This document shows positions 27,304 through 38,453 of a DNA stretch of 64,000 bases, piece after piece. The stretch spans positions 1,012,131 through 1,076,130 of the forward strand of contig NZ_JAIOTY010000002.1 in assembly GCF_019931275.1 (NCBI RefSeq), read 5' to 3'. The translations under genes and the position numbers were made by a program. The notes below the pieces were generated by a model. The model saw only the letters and a list, made by a program, of their open reading frames with translations. It searched no databases and was not told the DNA's origin. This stretch comes from Nitratidesulfovibrio sp. SRB-5. GTDB lineage: Bacteria; Desulfobacterota; Desulfovibrionia; Desulfovibrionales; Desulfovibrionaceae. Numbering within the stretch: position 1 is the first letter of the stretch; each line of letters begins with the position of its first letter.

Positions 27304-28614
27304 ATGAACAGCAAAAAGCGCATCCTCGGCATACTGCTTGGCGTCATGGTTCTGGCGGCGGGCATCTGGTACTGGCATGGCCTCGGCAAGGTGGAAACCG
27401 ACGACGCGCAGGTAGACGGGCGCATCTTCATGGTTTCGCCGCGCGTGGCGGGCTACGTGGTGGACGTGCCCGTGCAGGACAACCAGTTCGTCAAGGAAGG
27501 CGAGGTGCTGGCCCGGCTGGACCCCACCGAATACGAGGTGGCCGTGGCCGAGGCGCGCGCCCAGCTTGCCGCGTTGCAGCGGGGCGTGCCGCTGGAGCTT
27601 TCGCAGACCGTGCACCGGGTGACCGGCGCCCAGGCCGTGGAAGAGGCCACCAAGCGCCGCGCCGCCCAGGCCCGCGACGAAGAGGACGCCGCCCGCTACG
27701 AAATGGAGCGCATGTCCACGGAGCAGGCACAGGCCGCCCTGGACCGGCGCCGCCTGGAGGCGCTGGTGGGGCAGGGTGCCGTTTCGAGAGAGGCGGCGGA
27801 CCGCGCCCGTTCCACCGACGATGCCGCCAAGGCCCGGCTGGAATCGTCCCGCGCCAAACTGGAGGCCGCCAGCAAGGCCCGCGCGGCGGCAGAGGCCGAA
27901 ATGCGCCGCGTGCGCGCCGAGGTGGATCTGGCCGGAACCGGGCAGGTGGTGGCGGAAATCCGCGCCCGCCAGGTGGAGGCCCAGCAGGCCAAGGTGCGCC
28001 AGGCCGAGTTGAATCTGGAATGGACCACCGTGCGCGCCCCCGTGGACGGCTACGTGACCAAGAAGAACGTGGAGCCGGGCCGCATGGTCACGCGCGGCCA
28101 GCCGATCATGGCCGTGGTGCCCATGTCGCCCGACCACCTGTGGGTGACGGCCAACTTCAAGGAAACCGAACTTACCGACGTGAAGCCCGGCCAGCCCTGC
28201 GAAATCCGCGTGGACACCTATCCCAACCTGGTGCTGAAGGGCCAGGTGGAATCGATCATGGCGGGCACCGGCGCGGCCTTTTCGCTGTTTCCGCCCCAGA
28301 ATGCCTCGGGCAACTTCGTGAAGGTGGTGCAGCGCATACCCGTGCGGCTGCGCCTGACCGACTACGACCCCGCCACCATGCCGCCCCTGCGCGTGGGCAT
28401 GAGCGTGGTGCCGGTGATTTTTACCGGCAGGGGCGTTTCCGAGGTGCCCCCGCGCGCCGTGGGACCGGATGGTGCCGCCGTGCGCGGTGAAGGGGCTGGC
28501 GCCAGTGCCGGGCAGGCGGCGAAGCCCGCCGCCAACGGTACGGGTTCCGCTGCGGGCGTGGCGACGGGCATGGCCAACGCCACCGCACCCGCCCCGTCGG
28601 CCCCCAGGCAGTAG
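27304..28614 (+). CDS. EmrA/HlyD-type membrane fusion protein
   Basis: Periplasmic adaptor of a drug-efflux pump (436 aa). A short cytoplasmic start (MNSKKR), one TM helix (ILGILLGVMVLAAGIWYW), the barrel-sandwich half VETDDAQVDGRIFMVSPRVA, a long coiled coil (about 85-240) and the second half TTVRAPVDGYVTKKNVEPGR match EmrA. The C terminus is a Gly/Ala-rich tail of about 50 residues not seen in E. coli EmrA. The EmrB-like transporter starts 18 bp downstream. Substrate unknown; multidrug or toxic compound export is the family role. Confidence 0.92.
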   Translation: MNSKKRILGILLGVMVLAAGIWYWHGLGKVETDDAQVDGRIFMVSPRVAGYVVDVPVQDNQFVKEGEVLARLDPTEYEVAVAEARAQLAALQRGVPLELSQTVHRVTGAQAVEEATKRRAAQARDEEDAARYEMERMSTEQAQAALDRRRLEALVGQGAVSREAADRARSTDDAAKARLESSRAKLEAASKARAAAEAEMRRVRAEVDLAGTGQVVAEIRARQVEAQQAKVRQAELNLEWTTVRAPVDGYVTKKNVEPGRMVTRGQPIMAVVPMSPDHLWVTANFKETELTDVKPGQPCEIRVDTYPNLVLKGQVESIMAGTGAAFSLFPPQNASGNFVKVVQRIPVRLRLTDYDPATMPPLRVGMSVVPVIFTGRGVSEVPPRAVGPDGAAVRGEGAGASAGQAAKPAANGTGSAAGVATGMANATAPAPSAPRQ

Positions 28615-28632
28615 CCGGTACGGCAGCCCCGC

Positions 28633-30192
28633 ATGTCGAAAGATCCCGAATCGGTCAACCGCTGGCTCATCACCCTGGCGGTGATGGTGCCCACGCTCAT
28701 CGAAATCCTGGATACCAGCGTGGCCAACGTCGCGCTCAAGCACATCCAGGGCAGCCTGGCCGCTGGCGAGGAAGAGGTGACCTGGGTGCTCACCTCGTAC
28801 CTGGTGGCCAACGCCATCGTCATCCCCATGAGCGGGTGGCTGGCGCGGCTCATGGGGCGCAAGCGCTTCCTCATGTTGTCCATCGCCGTGTTCACCGCCA
28901 GTTCGCTACTGTGCGGGGCGGCCACCAGCCTGGCCCAGATCATCCTGTTCCGCATTTTTCAGGGGCTTGGCGGGGGCGGGCTGCAACCCATGTCGCAGGC
29001 CATCCTGATGGAAACCTTTCCGCCCCAGCAGCGCGGCATGGCCATGGGCATCTTCGGCGTGGGGGTGGTGCTGGGGCCCATCCTGGGGCCGCTGCTGGGC
29101 GGCTACCTGACGGACAATTTCACCTGGCGGTGGATTTTCTACATCAACCTGCCGGTGGGGCTGCTGGCCCTGTATCTGGCCGGGGCCTTCCTGTTCGACC
29201 CGCCGTACATGGAACGCCGCCAGCGCGGCGAGGTGGTGGACTACCTGGGGCTGGCCCTGCTGACCACGGGCATCGGCGCGTTGCAGATCGTGCTGGACAA
29301 GGGCCAGCAGGACGACTGGTTCAGTTCGCCCTTCATCACCACCCTGGCCGTGGTTTCGGCGGTGTCACTGGTGGGGCTGGTGTTCTGGGAATTGCGCCAC
29401 CCAAGGCCGGTGCTGGATTTCCGCATCCTGAAAAACCGCAGCTTCGCCATCGGCAACGCCGTGATGTTCTTCGGCTTCTTCGCCTTTTTCGGGTCCATCG
29501 TGCTGCTGCCGCTGTTCCTGCAAGGGCTGATGGGCTACACCGCCTATCTCGCGGGTCTCGTGCTGGGGCCGGGGGGCATGCTGGCGCTGGTGTTCATGCC
29601 CGTGGCGGGCAAGCTGACCGAACGCATCGACGCCCGCTGGATGCTGGCCTTCGGCATGCTGGTGTGTGCGTATTCGCTGCACATCATGGCCGGGTTCAAC
29701 CTGTACATCGACTTCGGCACGGCGGCCTTTGCCCGCGTGCTGCAAGGCATAGCCATGCCGTTCTTCTTCGTTTCGCTGTCGGTGGTCACCTTCGCCTACG
29801 TCCCGCGCGAGGCCATGAACACCGCATCGCCGCTGTACAACCTGCTGCGCAACCTGGGCGGCTCGTTCGGCGTGGCCTTCGTTACCACGCTGCTGGCCCG
29901 GCGCACCCAGTACCACCACAGCGTGCTGGCGGAAGGCATGACGCCCCTCTCGCCCGCCTACGAGCTGAGCTTCGAGCAGATTCGCAACGGGCTGGCCATG
30001 CAGCTTGGCGAGGTGGCGGACCTGGCCGAACGCACCCGCGTGGTGATCTACCAGATGCTCCAGCGAGAGGCATCCGCCCTGGCCTTCAACGACGCCTTCT
30101 TTTCGCAGGGGGCCATCTTCCTGCTGCTGTTCTTCTGCGTGTGGTTCATGCGCAGGCCGCCGAGGGGCAAGCATGAGGGGTTTGTGGAATAA
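28633..30192 (+). CDS. EmrB-type DHA2 MFS multidrug transporter
   Basis: Inner-membrane proton-driven exporter (519 aa) with about 14 TM helices, the DHA2 family pattern. Visible hallmarks are motif A-like GWLARLMGRKRFL, the antiporter motif C region GVVLGPILGPLLGGYLTDNF and LDTSVANVALKHIQG in helix 1. It follows the EmrA-type gene closely and forms an inner-membrane/periplasm pump with it; an outer-membrane channel gene is not in the window. A hairpin terminator lies 50 bp after the stop. Confidence 0.93.
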   Translation: MSKDPESVNRWLITLAVMVPTLIEILDTSVANVALKHIQGSLAAGEEEVTWVLTSYLVANAIVIPMSGWLARLMGRKRFLMLSIAVFTASSLLCGAATSLAQIILFRIFQGLGGGGLQPMSQAILMETFPPQQRGMAMGIFGVGVVLGPILGPLLGGYLTDNFTWRWIFYINLPVGLLALYLAGAFLFDPPYMERRQRGEVVDYLGLALLTTGIGALQIVLDKGQQDDWFSSPFITTLAVVSAVSLVGLVFWELRHPRPVLDFRILKNRSFAIGNAVMFFGFFAFFGSIVLLPLFLQGLMGYTAYLAGLVLGPGGMLALVFMPVAGKLTERIDARWMLAFGMLVCAYSLHIMAGFNLYIDFGTAAFARVLQGIAMPFFFVSLSVVTFAYVPREAMNTASPLYNLLRNLGGSFGVAFVTTLLARRTQYHHSVLAEGMTPLSPAYELSFEQIRNGLAMQLGEVADLAERTRVVIYQMLQREASALAFNDAFFSQGAIFLLLFFCVWFMRRPPRGKHEGFVE

Positions 30193-30240
30193 GTGCCGGA
30201 CGTTGCTTTCTGGCTGCCGGTGATGCCGGGTATTGATGAG

Positions 30241-30278
30241 AAAATGGCCGCCGCTCCCCGAGAGCGACGGCCATTTCT
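30241..30278. terminator. Bidirectional terminator
   Basis: AAATGGCCG-C-CGCTC pairs with GAGCG-A-CGGCCATTT (one mismatch) with A-rich and T-rich flanks on the two sides. It lies between the convergent EmrB-type and glycosyltransferase genes. Confidence 0.8.
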
Positions 30279-30315
30279 TGCGTGTGCCGTGCGAAAGGTG
30301 GAGCTGCGTCCGGTA

Positions 30316-31722
30316 TCAGCCCCTTGTGTCGGAGGCCAGTTCCGCGCGCACGGCTTCGATCACTTCAAGGTATCGGGCAAAGACCTGCTCGTCGTCTTCC
30401 ACGCAGCCGAAGTCGGTACCGGCCTTCACGTCGCGCAGGTCGAAGATGGCGTTGGCCAGCGCCCACGGTTCCGGCTGGTCCAGCACCCGGCCCGTGCGGC
30501 CATCGTCGATGAGGTCGCAGGCTCCCGTGGCGCGTGTGGTCACCGTGGGCACGCCCATGGCCTGCGCCTCGGCCACCACGTTGCCGAAGGTGTCGTAGAA
30601 CGAGGGGTGGCAGAGCACGTCGAGCCCGGCGTAGAAGCGCGGCATGTCGGCGGCCGCGACCTTGCCGAGGAACACCACCCGTTTTTCCACCCCCAGCGAT
30701 TTGGCGTAGTCGGCGTACTTGCGGCTGCGGCGCCCCCCGGCCACCACCAGCACGTATTCCTCGGGCAGGTGGGCCAGCGCGGCGATGAGCCGGTCCAGCC
30801 CCTTGAGTTCGAAGTTGCTGGAACAGAATCCGATGGCCCGGTGCTGCTCGCGCAGGCCCACGATCCGCCGTGATTCGCCGCGCAGGTCGGTGAAACGCCG
30901 GATGTTGAAGCGCCGGGTGTCCACCCCGTTGGGTATGACCACCACCGTGGCCGGAGAATGGGGAAACTGGCGCGCCACGGCGGCCCGCACGTTCTGCGAG
31001 ATGGCGATGACGCGCCGGGTGGCCGGGTGGTTGTATATCTTGCGGTCCAGCACGGCCATCAGCAGGTTGTTGGGGTTCAGCAGGCGCGAGAGCGCCTTGG
31101 TGAACCGTCGCAGGGGCGAGCGCTGCGCCGCCAGGCTGTTGTGCATGAAGTCGCGGTGCGGCCCGCCCGACCTGTGGATGTGGCAGCCCGCCATGTTCCC
31201 GAAGCTGACGCTGATGGTGGTCGGCGGCAACTCGCGCAGGGCGCGGGTGGCGGCAAGGTGCAGACCCAGGTTTTTCATGAACCGGCCCGGCCTCCACAGG
31301 CCCAGCACCCGGATGTCCACGGCCAGCGGCGCGGCATCCGGATCGGCCTGCGGGCCGTCGCTGTGCTGGCGCAGGGCAGGGGCCTTGGCGCCGGGCACGT
31401 CGGGGGCCATTTCGCCGCACAGCACGCGCACGGGCACGCCGTGGGCGCGCAGGTATTCATGGAAGCGGTAACAGAAATGTTCCACGCCGCCGTAGCGCGA
31501 GTAGGTGCGGATGAACAGCGCGACATCTGGCGGGGCGACATCTGGCGGGGCGACATCTGGCGGGGCGACATCTGGCGGGGCGACATCTGGCGGGGCGACC
31601 GCTGGCGTGACGGTCTCGGGATGGGGAGCCGCGGGGTGGTGTACCCCGTGCTGGTGGACATCCTGTTGGTGGGCCTCGGGTTGGGGGCCGTCGGGCGTGG
31701 GGGCGGTGGGGGTGTCTGGCAT
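30316..31722 (-). CDS. GT4-family glycosyltransferase
   Basis: Cytosolic GT-B glycosyltransferase (468 aa). The N domain starts at VALFIRTYSRYGGVEHFCYR after a 70-residue Pro-rich linker whose five VAPPD units come from a 15-bp DNA repeat. The C domain has VVVIPNGVDTRRF, VLVVAGGRRS, VFLGKVAAADMPRFYAGLD and the donor-binding region HPSFYDTFGNVVAEAQAMG, where an Asp replaces the first Glu of the usual E-x7-E pair. Role in lipopolysaccharide or polysaccharide assembly is inferred. The start is uncertain: MPDTP at 31722 is the last Met before the repeats, without a clear ribosome site. Confidence 0.85.
   Translation of the reverse strand: MPDTPTAPTPDGPQPEAHQQDVHQHGVHHPAAPHPETVTPAVAPPDVAPPDVAPPDVAPPDVAPPDVALFIRTYSRYGGVEHFCYRFHEYLRAHGVPVRVLCGEMAPDVPGAKAPALRQHSDGPQADPDAAPLAVDIRVLGLWRPGRFMKNLGLHLAATRALRELPPTTISVSFGNMAGCHIHRSGGPHRDFMHNSLAAQRSPLRRFTKALSRLLNPNNLLMAVLDRKIYNHPATRRVIAISQNVRAAVARQFPHSPATVVVIPNGVDTRRFNIRRFTDLRGESRRIVGLREQHRAIGFCSSNFELKGLDRLIAALAHLPEEYVLVVAGGRRSRKYADYAKSLGVEKRVVFLGKVAAADMPRFYAGLDVLCHPSFYDTFGNVVAEAQAMGVPTVTTRATGACDLIDDGRTGRVLDQPEPWALANAIFDLRDVKAGTDFGCVEDDEQVFARYLEVIEAVRAELASDTRG
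31520..31594. repeat. 15-bp in-frame tandem repeat
   Basis: Five exact copies of gcgacatctggcggg plus a partial one, encoding VAPPD units in the glycosyltransferase linker. Confidence 0.95.
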
Positions 31723-32194
31723 GGCTGGGTGGGTGGGGGTGTGCGCCGGGGCGCGGAAAAGGGGCGGAACGCCCGAACGCCCGCTTGGTCTAGCAAACGG
31801 CCACGGAGGGTGCAAGGCCGCCATCAGGCGGGCGGTCGCCCGCCTGGGCATGGCGCGGCTGCTCCCTGTGATGGATTCCGCCCGCCTGCCCTGTCCTGTT
31901 CCCCTTGCTTTGCACCCCCGTCCTGGGGGCCCGGCCTCTTGCCGACTGCCTTCTCCGCCGCGTGGGTCCGCCGCGGGGATCTTGCCGGGCAGGCCCGCAT
32001 GTCGCCCCCTACGGTTCGTGCCTGTCTGTGCCAGTCTGTGCCAGTCCGGGCCAGCCCGGCCCAGTTCAGGCCAGTCCGGGCCAGTTCGAGCCAGTCCCTA
32101 TTGATCCGTGCCGATCCCTATCGATCCGTGCCGGACCGGACGATTCCCGTCGGGCGCGGTCGCCGCATGCCGGCCGGGCCGACGATGCGCCGTC
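31723..32194. other. Gene-free stretch with 9-10-bp repeats
   Basis: Between the glycosyltransferase and HD-GYP genes. The region 32034-32125 is built of variants of gtgccagtc / ggccagtccg, then tatcgatccgtgccg repeats. The glycosyltransferase frame stays open to 31851, but the extension looks artefactual. Confidence 0.6.
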
Positions 32195-33370
32195 TTACCC
32201 TCGCGCGCCCGAGGGCGGGTAATCCTTTTCGGTGCGCGAGCGGGTTTCTTCCAGCGTTTCCTCCGAGTCGGTGTAGCGGTCGGCGATGTCCCGGAATGTT
32301 TGCAGGTTGACCAGAAAGGCGTCCACAACGTCCGGGTCGAAGTGCAAGCCGCGCCCCTGGCGGATGATCTCCACGGATTTCTCCATGTCGAACGGGGGCT
32401 TGTATACCCGGCGGCTGATCAGCGCATCGAACACGTCGGCCAGGGCCATGAGCCGGGCCGAAACGGGAATCCCGTCGCCGGAAAGGCCTTGCGGGTAGCC
32501 GCTGCCGTCCCACTTTTCGTGGTGGCAGTATGCGATCTCGCGCGCGTGGCGCAGGAATGATACCGGCGTATCCAGCTGTTTTTCCGCTGCGATGATGGCG
32601 TCGCGCCCCAGCGCGGGGTGGCGCTTCATGTCCTCGAATTCCTCCGGCGTGAGCTTGCCGGGTTTCAGCAGGATGCGGTCGGCAATGCCCACCTTGCCGA
32701 TGTCGTGCAGCGGGGCGGACTTGAACAGCAGGGGGATGTCCTCTGGCGTGAGCGCGGCGGAAAAGCGCGGATGCTCCGACAGGTGCTGGGCCAGCACCTT
32801 CACATAGTGCTGGGTGCGGCGGATGTGGTTGCCGGTCTCGTTGTCGCGCGTTTCGGCCAGCGAGGCCATGGCCATGATGGTCACGTCCTGCACGGCGGCC
32901 AGTTCGCGCATGCGGCGGGCCACCTCGTCCTCGAGGAATTCGTTCTTGTCCTTCAGAAAGTCGCGGGCGGCCTTGACCTGCAGGTGGGTGCGCACACGGG
33001 CCAGCATGATGGACGGGCTGATCGGCTTGGTGATGTAATCCACGGCCCCCAGTTCCAGGCCGATGCGCTCGTCGTCCTCTTCCGACAGGGCGGTGAGGAA
33101 GATCACCGGCACGTCCGCCGTGCCGGGCAGTTCCTTCAGCCTGCGCAGCACCGTGTAGCCATCCATGCCGGGCATCATGATGTCCAGCAGCACGAGGTCC
33201 GGCGGGTTGCCGGATGACAGGATGCGCAGGGCCTTTTCTCCGCTGTTGGCCACCTTGACCCGGTAGGTGTCCTTCAGCAGGTCGCTGAGCAGGGTCAGGT
33301 TGTCGGCGGTGTCGTCCACCACCAGCACGGTGCGCCGCGTGTCGTCTGCGTGAAGGGGCGTGTCGGTCAT
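32195..33370 (-). CDS. Response regulator with HD-GYP phosphodiesterase domain (RpfG-like)
   Basis: Two-domain regulator (391 aa). The receiver domain (about 14-130) has VLVVDDTADN, the phospho-acceptor in LVLLDIMMPGMDGY and the switch lysine in DYITKPIS. The HD-GYP domain shows HDIGKVGIAD (near 222) and HHEKWDGSGYP (near 283), the full metal-binding and GYP signature, so c-di-GMP hydrolysis is expected. AGAGGC precedes the ATG. It lies 108 bp downstream of the hybrid kinase on the same strand and is its likely phosphorylation target. Confidence 0.94.
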   Translation of the reverse strand: MTDTPLHADDTRRTVLVVDDTADNLTLLSDLLKDTYRVKVANSGEKALRILSSGNPPDLVLLDIMMPGMDGYTVLRRLKELPGTADVPVIFLTALSEEDDERIGLELGAVDYITKPISPSIMLARVRTHLQVKAARDFLKDKNEFLEDEVARRMRELAAVQDVTIMAMASLAETRDNETGNHIRRTQHYVKVLAQHLSEHPRFSAALTPEDIPLLFKSAPLHDIGKVGIADRILLKPGKLTPEEFEDMKRHPALGRDAIIAAEKQLDTPVSFLRHAREIAYCHHEKWDGSGYPQGLSGDGIPVSARLMALADVFDALISRRVYKPPFDMEKSVEIIRQGRGLHFDPDVVDAFLVNLQTFRDIADRYTDSEETLEETRSRTEKDYPPSGARG

Positions 33371-33478
33371 GGCTGCCTCTCGTGGCTGTGTGGACCTGGA
33401 GCGGGGCATGGGGCGCGGTACGGAAAGAGGCTGGGGCGTTGCTGCGGTGTGGTTCCCGGCGCGGTTGTCCGGCACCGG

Positions 33479-36400
33479 TCAGCCGTCGCAGGGTGGACGG
33501 GCCGAGCGCAGCATCTCCAGGGCGGTTTCGAATTCGAAGGCGCGCAACGCCTCGCCCATGCCGGTTACCAGAGGCTGCCCCAGAGCGGCGCGCAGGGCAT
33601 CCGAGTGGGTGTTGAAGAGGTCGACGGCCTCGCTGTCGTCTTCCTCGATGAGCGTTTCCAACTGGTCGAGAAGGCCTTCGGGCAGCGCACGGGACAGCTC
33701 GCTGTCTGCCAGGTTCCTTTCCGGTCCGGTGTCTTGTCCGGCTTCGTGCCCGTCGCCTGCTGCGTCACCTGATCTGTCGCTCTGCCGGACGGGCGCATCC
33801 GGCGTGGCGCCCGGTGCGGCGCCAGCCGGGTCGGGCCGGGTGGCGTCCAGCAGGCGGTGCATGGCCCGCACCGCCTCGTCCAGCGATATGCGCAGCAGGG
33901 CCAGCACCTCTGCCGTGTGCTCTTGCGAGGCCTCGTGGCGCAGTGCCGCTTCCAGGTCGGCGGCCTGGGACTGCACCGCGCGGGCGCCCAGGGTTCCCGC
34001 CACGCCTTTCAGGGTGTGCGCCTCGCGCGTGGCCGCCGCCCCGTCGCCGGACTGGATGAGTTCGGCGATGCGCGTGGCCGCGTCGGCGTGCTGGGAAACG
34101 AAGCGCCGTAATAATGTGTGGTAGGTGGCCTGCTTGCCCAGCACCCGGCGCAGTCCCGCTTCCGGGTCGAGAACGTGCCTGGCGTCGTTTTGCCCGTTTC
34201 CTCTGCCAGGGCCGGAGGCAGGCGACGTGCCGGGGGATGCGCCGGGCAACGTGTCCGCCTGCGTGGCGGGCGACGTGCCGGGGGCTGTGGTGTCCGCGGC
34301 ATCCTTCCGCTCCGCCTCGCCCCGCCGGGGCAGCCAGCGGATCAGGGCCGCGAACAGTTCGTCCGGGTCGATGGGCTTGGCCACGTGGTCGTTCATGCCC
34401 GCCGCCAGGCACGCCTCGCGGTCACCCCGCATGGCGTTGGCGGTCATGGCCACTATGGGCAGGCTGTCTGCCCCCCGGCTGAGGCGGATGGTGCGGGTGG
34501 CCTCGTACCCGTCCATGACGGGCATCTGCACGTCCATCAGCACGAGGTCGTAGTCGCCCTCCATGACCATGCGCACCGCCTGCGCCCCGTCTTCCGCCGC
34601 GTCGGGCGCAAGCCCGGCCTCGGCCAACAGCCCCAGGGCCACCTCGCGGTTCAGTTCGTTGTCCTCCACCAGCAGCACGCGCGAACCGCGCACGCCGTCG
34701 AGCATGGCGGGGCGGGTATCCGGCGGGGGTACGGCGGCGCGCGGGGCCGGGTGCACCGCGCCCAGAAGGCGCATGGCCGTGTCGAACAGCAGGGATGGCT
34801 GCACCGGCTTCACCAGTACGGCGGACACCCCCACTCCCTCGGCCGCGGCGAAAATCTCTTCGCGCCCGTGGGCGGTAACGATGGCCACGGGCAGGTCCGG
34901 TGCCAGCAAGCGGATGTTGCGGGCCGTCTCCAGCCCGTCCATGCCGGGCATCTGCCAGTCCAGGAAGATCATGCCGAAGGGGGTGTCCGCGTCCTGGGCT
35001 TCGCGCAGCAGTTCCAGCGCGGTCTCGCCGCCGTCCGCCATGACCGGGCGGAAGGTCATGCCTTCCAGCATGTGGGCCAACACCATGCGGGCCTGGGGGT
35101 TGTCGTCCACCACCAGCACCCGCAGGCCGCGCAGGTCGATGCGCGGCAGCAGGGCCCGCCGTCCGGAACCCAGGCCCAGCCGGGCCGTGAACCAGAAGGT
35201 GCTGCCCCCGCCGGGGGCGCTGTCCACGCCCACGCCGCCGCCCATCAGGTCCGCCAGCTTCTTGGCGATGGCAAGGCCAAGGCCGGTGCCGCCGTACTTG
35301 CGGGTGGTGGACGTGTCCGCCTGCTGGAACGAGACGAACAGCCGGGCCTTCTGTTCGTCGGTGAGTCCGATGCCCGTGTCGCGCACGGCAAAGCGTAGCA
35401 GCACGTCGGTATCGCCCGTTTCCAGCGTTTCCACACGGATTACGATTTCGCCGTGTTCGGTGAACTTCACCGCGTTGTTGGCGTAGTTGATGAGAATCTG
35501 CCCCAGGCGCAACGGGTCGCCCCGCAGTACGGGGGGCACGTTGGCGGCCACGTCGAGCACGAATTCCAGCCCCTTGGTGGCGGCCTTTTCCGAGACCAGG
35601 TTGGCCACGGTGTCGAGCACGGTTTCCAGTTCGAACTCGGTGTTCTCCACCGTCAACTTGCCCGCCTCGATCTTGGAGAAGTCGAGGATGTCGTTGAGGA
35701 TGCCCAGCAGGTGCTGGCCCGAGGCGCGTATCTTGCGCACGTAGTCTGTCTGGCGCGGGTCCAGCTCTGTCTTCAGGGCCAGGTGGGTCATGCCGATGAT
35801 GGCGTTCATGGGGGTGCGGATTTCGTGGCTCATGTTGGCCAGGAAGTCGCTTTTGAGCCGGGTAGCTTCTTCGGCCATTTCCTTGGCCCGGCGCAGTTCC
35901 GCCTCCGTGCGCTTGCGGATGGAGATGTCGCGCAGGGCGGCGCAGGCGCTCATGGGGTGACGGTCGGAGGGAGGCAGCTTGCTGAGGCTGATTTCCAGCG
36001 GCAGGCGGGTGCCGTCCTTGCGCACGCCCATCACCTCGCGCTCATGCCCGATGACCTGGAGCGGCGAGGCCAGGAAGTCGTTGCGCAGCTTCACGTGGCG
36101 TTGGCGCACTTCCTCTGGCAGGAATTCCTCCACCAGATGTCCGGTAAGCTCGCCCGTCTCGTAGCCCAGCAGCCGTTCCAACTGCGGGTTGCACAGCACG
36201 ATGCGTCCCTCTCCGTCCACCACCACCATGGCGTCCGGGGCCGAATGCACAATGCCCCGGTACCAGGCCTCGGTATCCTTCAGTTCTGTCTGCTGCTCCT
36301 TGAGTTCGGTAATGTCGTTGATCAGGGTGACCCGGCGGGGGGTGATGTCCCTGTCTCCGATGAGCGCACAACGCACGTCGGCCCAGCGCACCTCGCCGTC

Positions 36401-38095
36401 GGGACGCAGGTAGCGGTGCTCTGCGCGCACCGTGAAGGTGGAGCGGGCCGGGTCCGGCTCGCCGGTGTCCAGCCCGTCATGTTCCGGGCTTCCGTGCCGC
36501 GGGGCGGCGTATTCCAGCTTGTCGGGGTCCAGGCGGCCCAGCAGGGCTTCCAGCGCCTCGCGGTCGTCGGGGTGAAAGAAATCCTCAAGGTCGCGCCCGC
36601 GCAGTTCCGGTTCGCTGATGCCGATGAAGTCGATGAAGGCGGGATTGGCCCGGTCGATGCCAAGCCCCCTGCGCTCGCTGACGATGCCGATGCCCGCCGT
36701 TTCGAACACGGCGCGGAAGAAGGCCTCGCTGCGGCGCAGCAATTCGCGGCTTTCCTGCAGTTCCGTTGCCTGGCTGCGGGTCTGGTCCAGCAGGCTGCGG
36801 GTGTGCAGGTTGCGCTCCAGCACTTCCTGCGACAGGGCGGCCATGGGCAGCATGTCCTCGAACAGGGTGGCGGCGCGCGGGGGCAGCGGCCCCAGGGTGG
36901 CCAGTTCAAGCACGCCCAGCAGCCGTTCGCCCAGCAGCAGCGGATAGGCCCGCAACGAAGCGGGGTGCACGTCGCCCAGCCCGGTGGCGAAGCGCAGGGT
37001 TTCTCCTTCCGGCGGCGTGAGCTCCACCGGTGCGCGCGTGGCGGCGCAACGGCCCACCAGCCCGCCGTCCCTGGGCATTCTGGCGGGCGGGCCGCCGACG
37101 ATGCCGCCCAGCGAGGCCACCAGATCGAGATGCACGCCGTCGTCGTTGGGCACGTACAGCGCCGCGTAGGGGGCGCCGGATACCTGCGCGGCCACGGCGG
37201 ACAGTCGCTGGCCGAAGGAATCCAGGTCGCCCGCCTGTTGCAGGGTGGTGGCCGTCTCGGACATCTGGGCCTTGATCCAGCGCTGCTGCTCCATCTGGCG
37301 CGAAACGCCCAGCAGCACTTGCAGCGAGCGGGCCATGGCCCCCATTTCGTTGCGTTCCTCGCCGTAGGGGATCCGCACGTCGAGGTCGCCGTCGGCCAGT
37401 GCCTTGACGCAGCCGGTCAGGGCCAGCAGGCGCCGCCGGATGCTCCAGCTGACAAGATAGGTGATGGCCACGACCATGGCGCAGAACAGTCCGTACGCCG
37501 CAATGGCCTTGAGCAACGTGGTCCTGTTTTCCGTCACCGAGGACTGGAAGAAATGTTCCGCCGTGGAGCGGGCCGCGTGCATCAGGTCGTCGATGGCGTG
37601 CAGCAGCCGGTCGGCCGGATTCTGGGGCGAGGATTCGGTAAGCCGCCAGGCTTCCTGTATCTCGCGGTTTTCGGCCATGGTCATGGCCCGGTCGCGCATG
37701 GACAGGAAGTCGTCGTAGTGGCTTGCCAGGGCGTCGATGAGGGCTGGCTCGCCCTGGAAATTGGCGCGCACGGCTTCCATGCAGTCGTGGAACAGGCGTT
37801 CCTCGCGCCGCAGGGTGGCCACTTGCTCGGCCTTGATGGCCTCGTCCACCTCGATGATCTGCTCGCGCATGGCCACGCGCATGCGCTCCACGCTTTCCTT
37901 GGCCTGCTGCAGACTGCTGGTGGCGATGAAGGTGTGCCGGTAGACGGTGTTGGCGTCTTCGGCCATGTCGCTCATCAGGCTCAGGGTGCTGTACCCGAGG
38001 ACGATGCTGAAGGCGACGATGAGCAGCGTGCAGATGAGCAGCCGCTGGAAGACGGAAAGATGGCGGAACAGCATGGGGCCCGGGGGGGTGGGCAT
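33479..38095 (-). CDS. Hybrid histidine kinase (4HB-HAMP-GAF-PAS-PAS-HK-REC-REC-Hpt)
   Basis: Very large membrane phosphorelay kinase (1538 aa). TM helices at about 17-38 and 193-218 flank a helical-bundle sensor. HAMP, GAF (about 290-440), PAS domains (from about 457 and 610), HisKA ([17 protein letters not shown], His near 752) and HATPase (DTGIGL near 905, [11 protein letters not shown] near 933) follow. Two receivers come next (LDWQMPG near 1043, [11 protein letters not shown] near 1185), then an Hpt domain ([13 protein letters not shown] near 1361). The last 150 residues are low-complexity plus a helical domain. AAGGAG stands 8 bases before the ATG at 38095; the open frame runs to 38578 but is not credible. 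It probably feeds the HD-GYP regulator. Confidence 0.94.
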   Translation of the reverse strand: MPTPPGPMLFRHLSVFQRLLICTLLIVAFSIVLGYSTLSLMSDMAEDANTVYRHTFIATSSLQQAKESVERMRVAMREQIIEVDEAIKAEQVATLRREERLFHDCMEAVRANFQGEPALIDALASHYDDFLSMRDRAMTMAENREIQEAWRLTESSPQNPADRLLHAIDDLMHAARSTAEHFFQSSVTENRTTLLKAIAAYGLFCAMVVAITYLVSWSIRRRLLALTGCVKALADGDLDVRIPYGEERNEMGAMARSLQVLLGVSRQMEQQRWIKAQMSETATTLQQAGDLDSFGQRLSAVAAQVSGAPYAALYVPNDDGVHLDLVASLGGIVGGPPARMPRDGGLVGRCAATRAPVELTPPEGETLRFATGLGDVHPASLRAYPLLLGERLLGVLELATLGPLPPRAATLFEDMLPMAALSQEVLERNLHTRSLLDQTRSQATELQESRELLRRSEAFFRAVFETAGIGIVSERRGLGIDRANPAFIDFIGISEPELRGRDLEDFFHPDDREALEALLGRLDPDKLEYAAPRHGSPEHDGLDTGEPDPARSTFTVRAEHRYLRPDGEVRWADVRCALIGDRDITPRRVTLINDITELKEQQTELKDTEAWYRGIVHSAPDAMVVVDGEGRIVLCNPQLERLLGYETGELTGHLVEEFLPEEVRQRHVKLRNDFLASPLQVIGHEREVMGVRKDGTRLPLEISLSKLPPSDRHPMSACAALRDISIRKRTEAELRRAKEMAEEATRLKSDFLANMSHEIRTPMNAIIGMTHLALKTELDPRQTDYVRKIRASGQHLLGILNDILDFSKIEAGKLTVENTEFELETVLDTVANLVSEKAATKGLEFVLDVAANVPPVLRGDPLRLGQILINYANNAVKFTEHGEIVIRVETLETGDTDVLLRFAVRDTGIGLTDEQKARLFVSFQQADTSTTRKYGGTGLGLAIAKKLADLMGGGVGVDSAPGGGSTFWFTARLGLGSGRRALLPRIDLRGLRVLVVDDNPQARMVLAHMLEGMTFRPVMADGGETALELLREAQDADTPFGMIFLDWQMPGMDGLETARNIRLLAPDLPVAIVTAHGREEIFAAAEGVGVSAVLVKPVQPSLLFDTAMRLLGAVHPAPRAAVPPPDTRPAMLDGVRGSRVLLVEDNELNREVALGLLAEAGLAPDAAEDGAQAVRMVMEGDYDLVLMDVQMPVMDGYEATRTIRLSRGADSLPIVAMTANAMRGDREACLAAGMNDHVAKPIDPDELFAALIRWLPRRGEAERKDAADTTAPGTSPATQADTLPGASPGTSPASGPGRGNGQNDARHVLDPEAGLRRVLGKQATYHTLLRRFVSQHADAATRIAELIQSGDGAAATREAHTLKGVAGTLGARAVQSQAADLEAALRHEASQEHTAEVLALLRISLDEAVRAMHRLLDATRPDPAGAAPGATPDAPVRQSDRSGDAAGDGHEAGQDTGPERNLADSELSRALPEGLLDQLETLIEEDDSEAVDLFNTHSDALRAALGQPLVTGMGEALRAFEFETALEMLRSARPPCDG

Positions 38096-38453
38096 GGTGG
38101 GGCTCCTTCCTGCCGTAGGAGTGCCCGTGGGGACCGGGCGGGAATGCATGTCGCAGTATAGGCGAGCGCGGGGAATATTGTCCAGAAGGCGGGGAATAAC
38201 GAAAGGGGGCGGCAGGGGGAACCGGGAGAAGAAGAGCCGGGCCAACGGGCCAAAGCGTGCCATGGGGCGAAGCCGCAGGCGATGGGCCAGACGGGAATGA
38301 TGGCCCAGGCAGGAATGATGAACCGGATGGAGGGACGGGTGAAAACGGGAGAGGACGGATGCAGTGACCCGACGGGCACGGCCCAACGGGGCTCGGGCTG
38401 ATGGAGCCCGGCCAGTGCGCCCGACCAGTCCGGCTCGGTCAGTATGGCCCCGG
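38096..38453. other. Intergenic stretch upstream of the hybrid kinase
   Basis: GC-rich with purine-rich tracts (gaaagggggcggcagggggaaccgggagaagaag on the plus strand is broken by no gene). Nothing further recognised; a promoter for the kinase is expected here. Confidence 0.4.

Noticed and set aside
35453-38161. A 902-codon open frame opposite the hybrid kinase
   Set aside because: It is antisense to the kinase domains, has His/Gln/Gly-rich composition and no recognisable motif.
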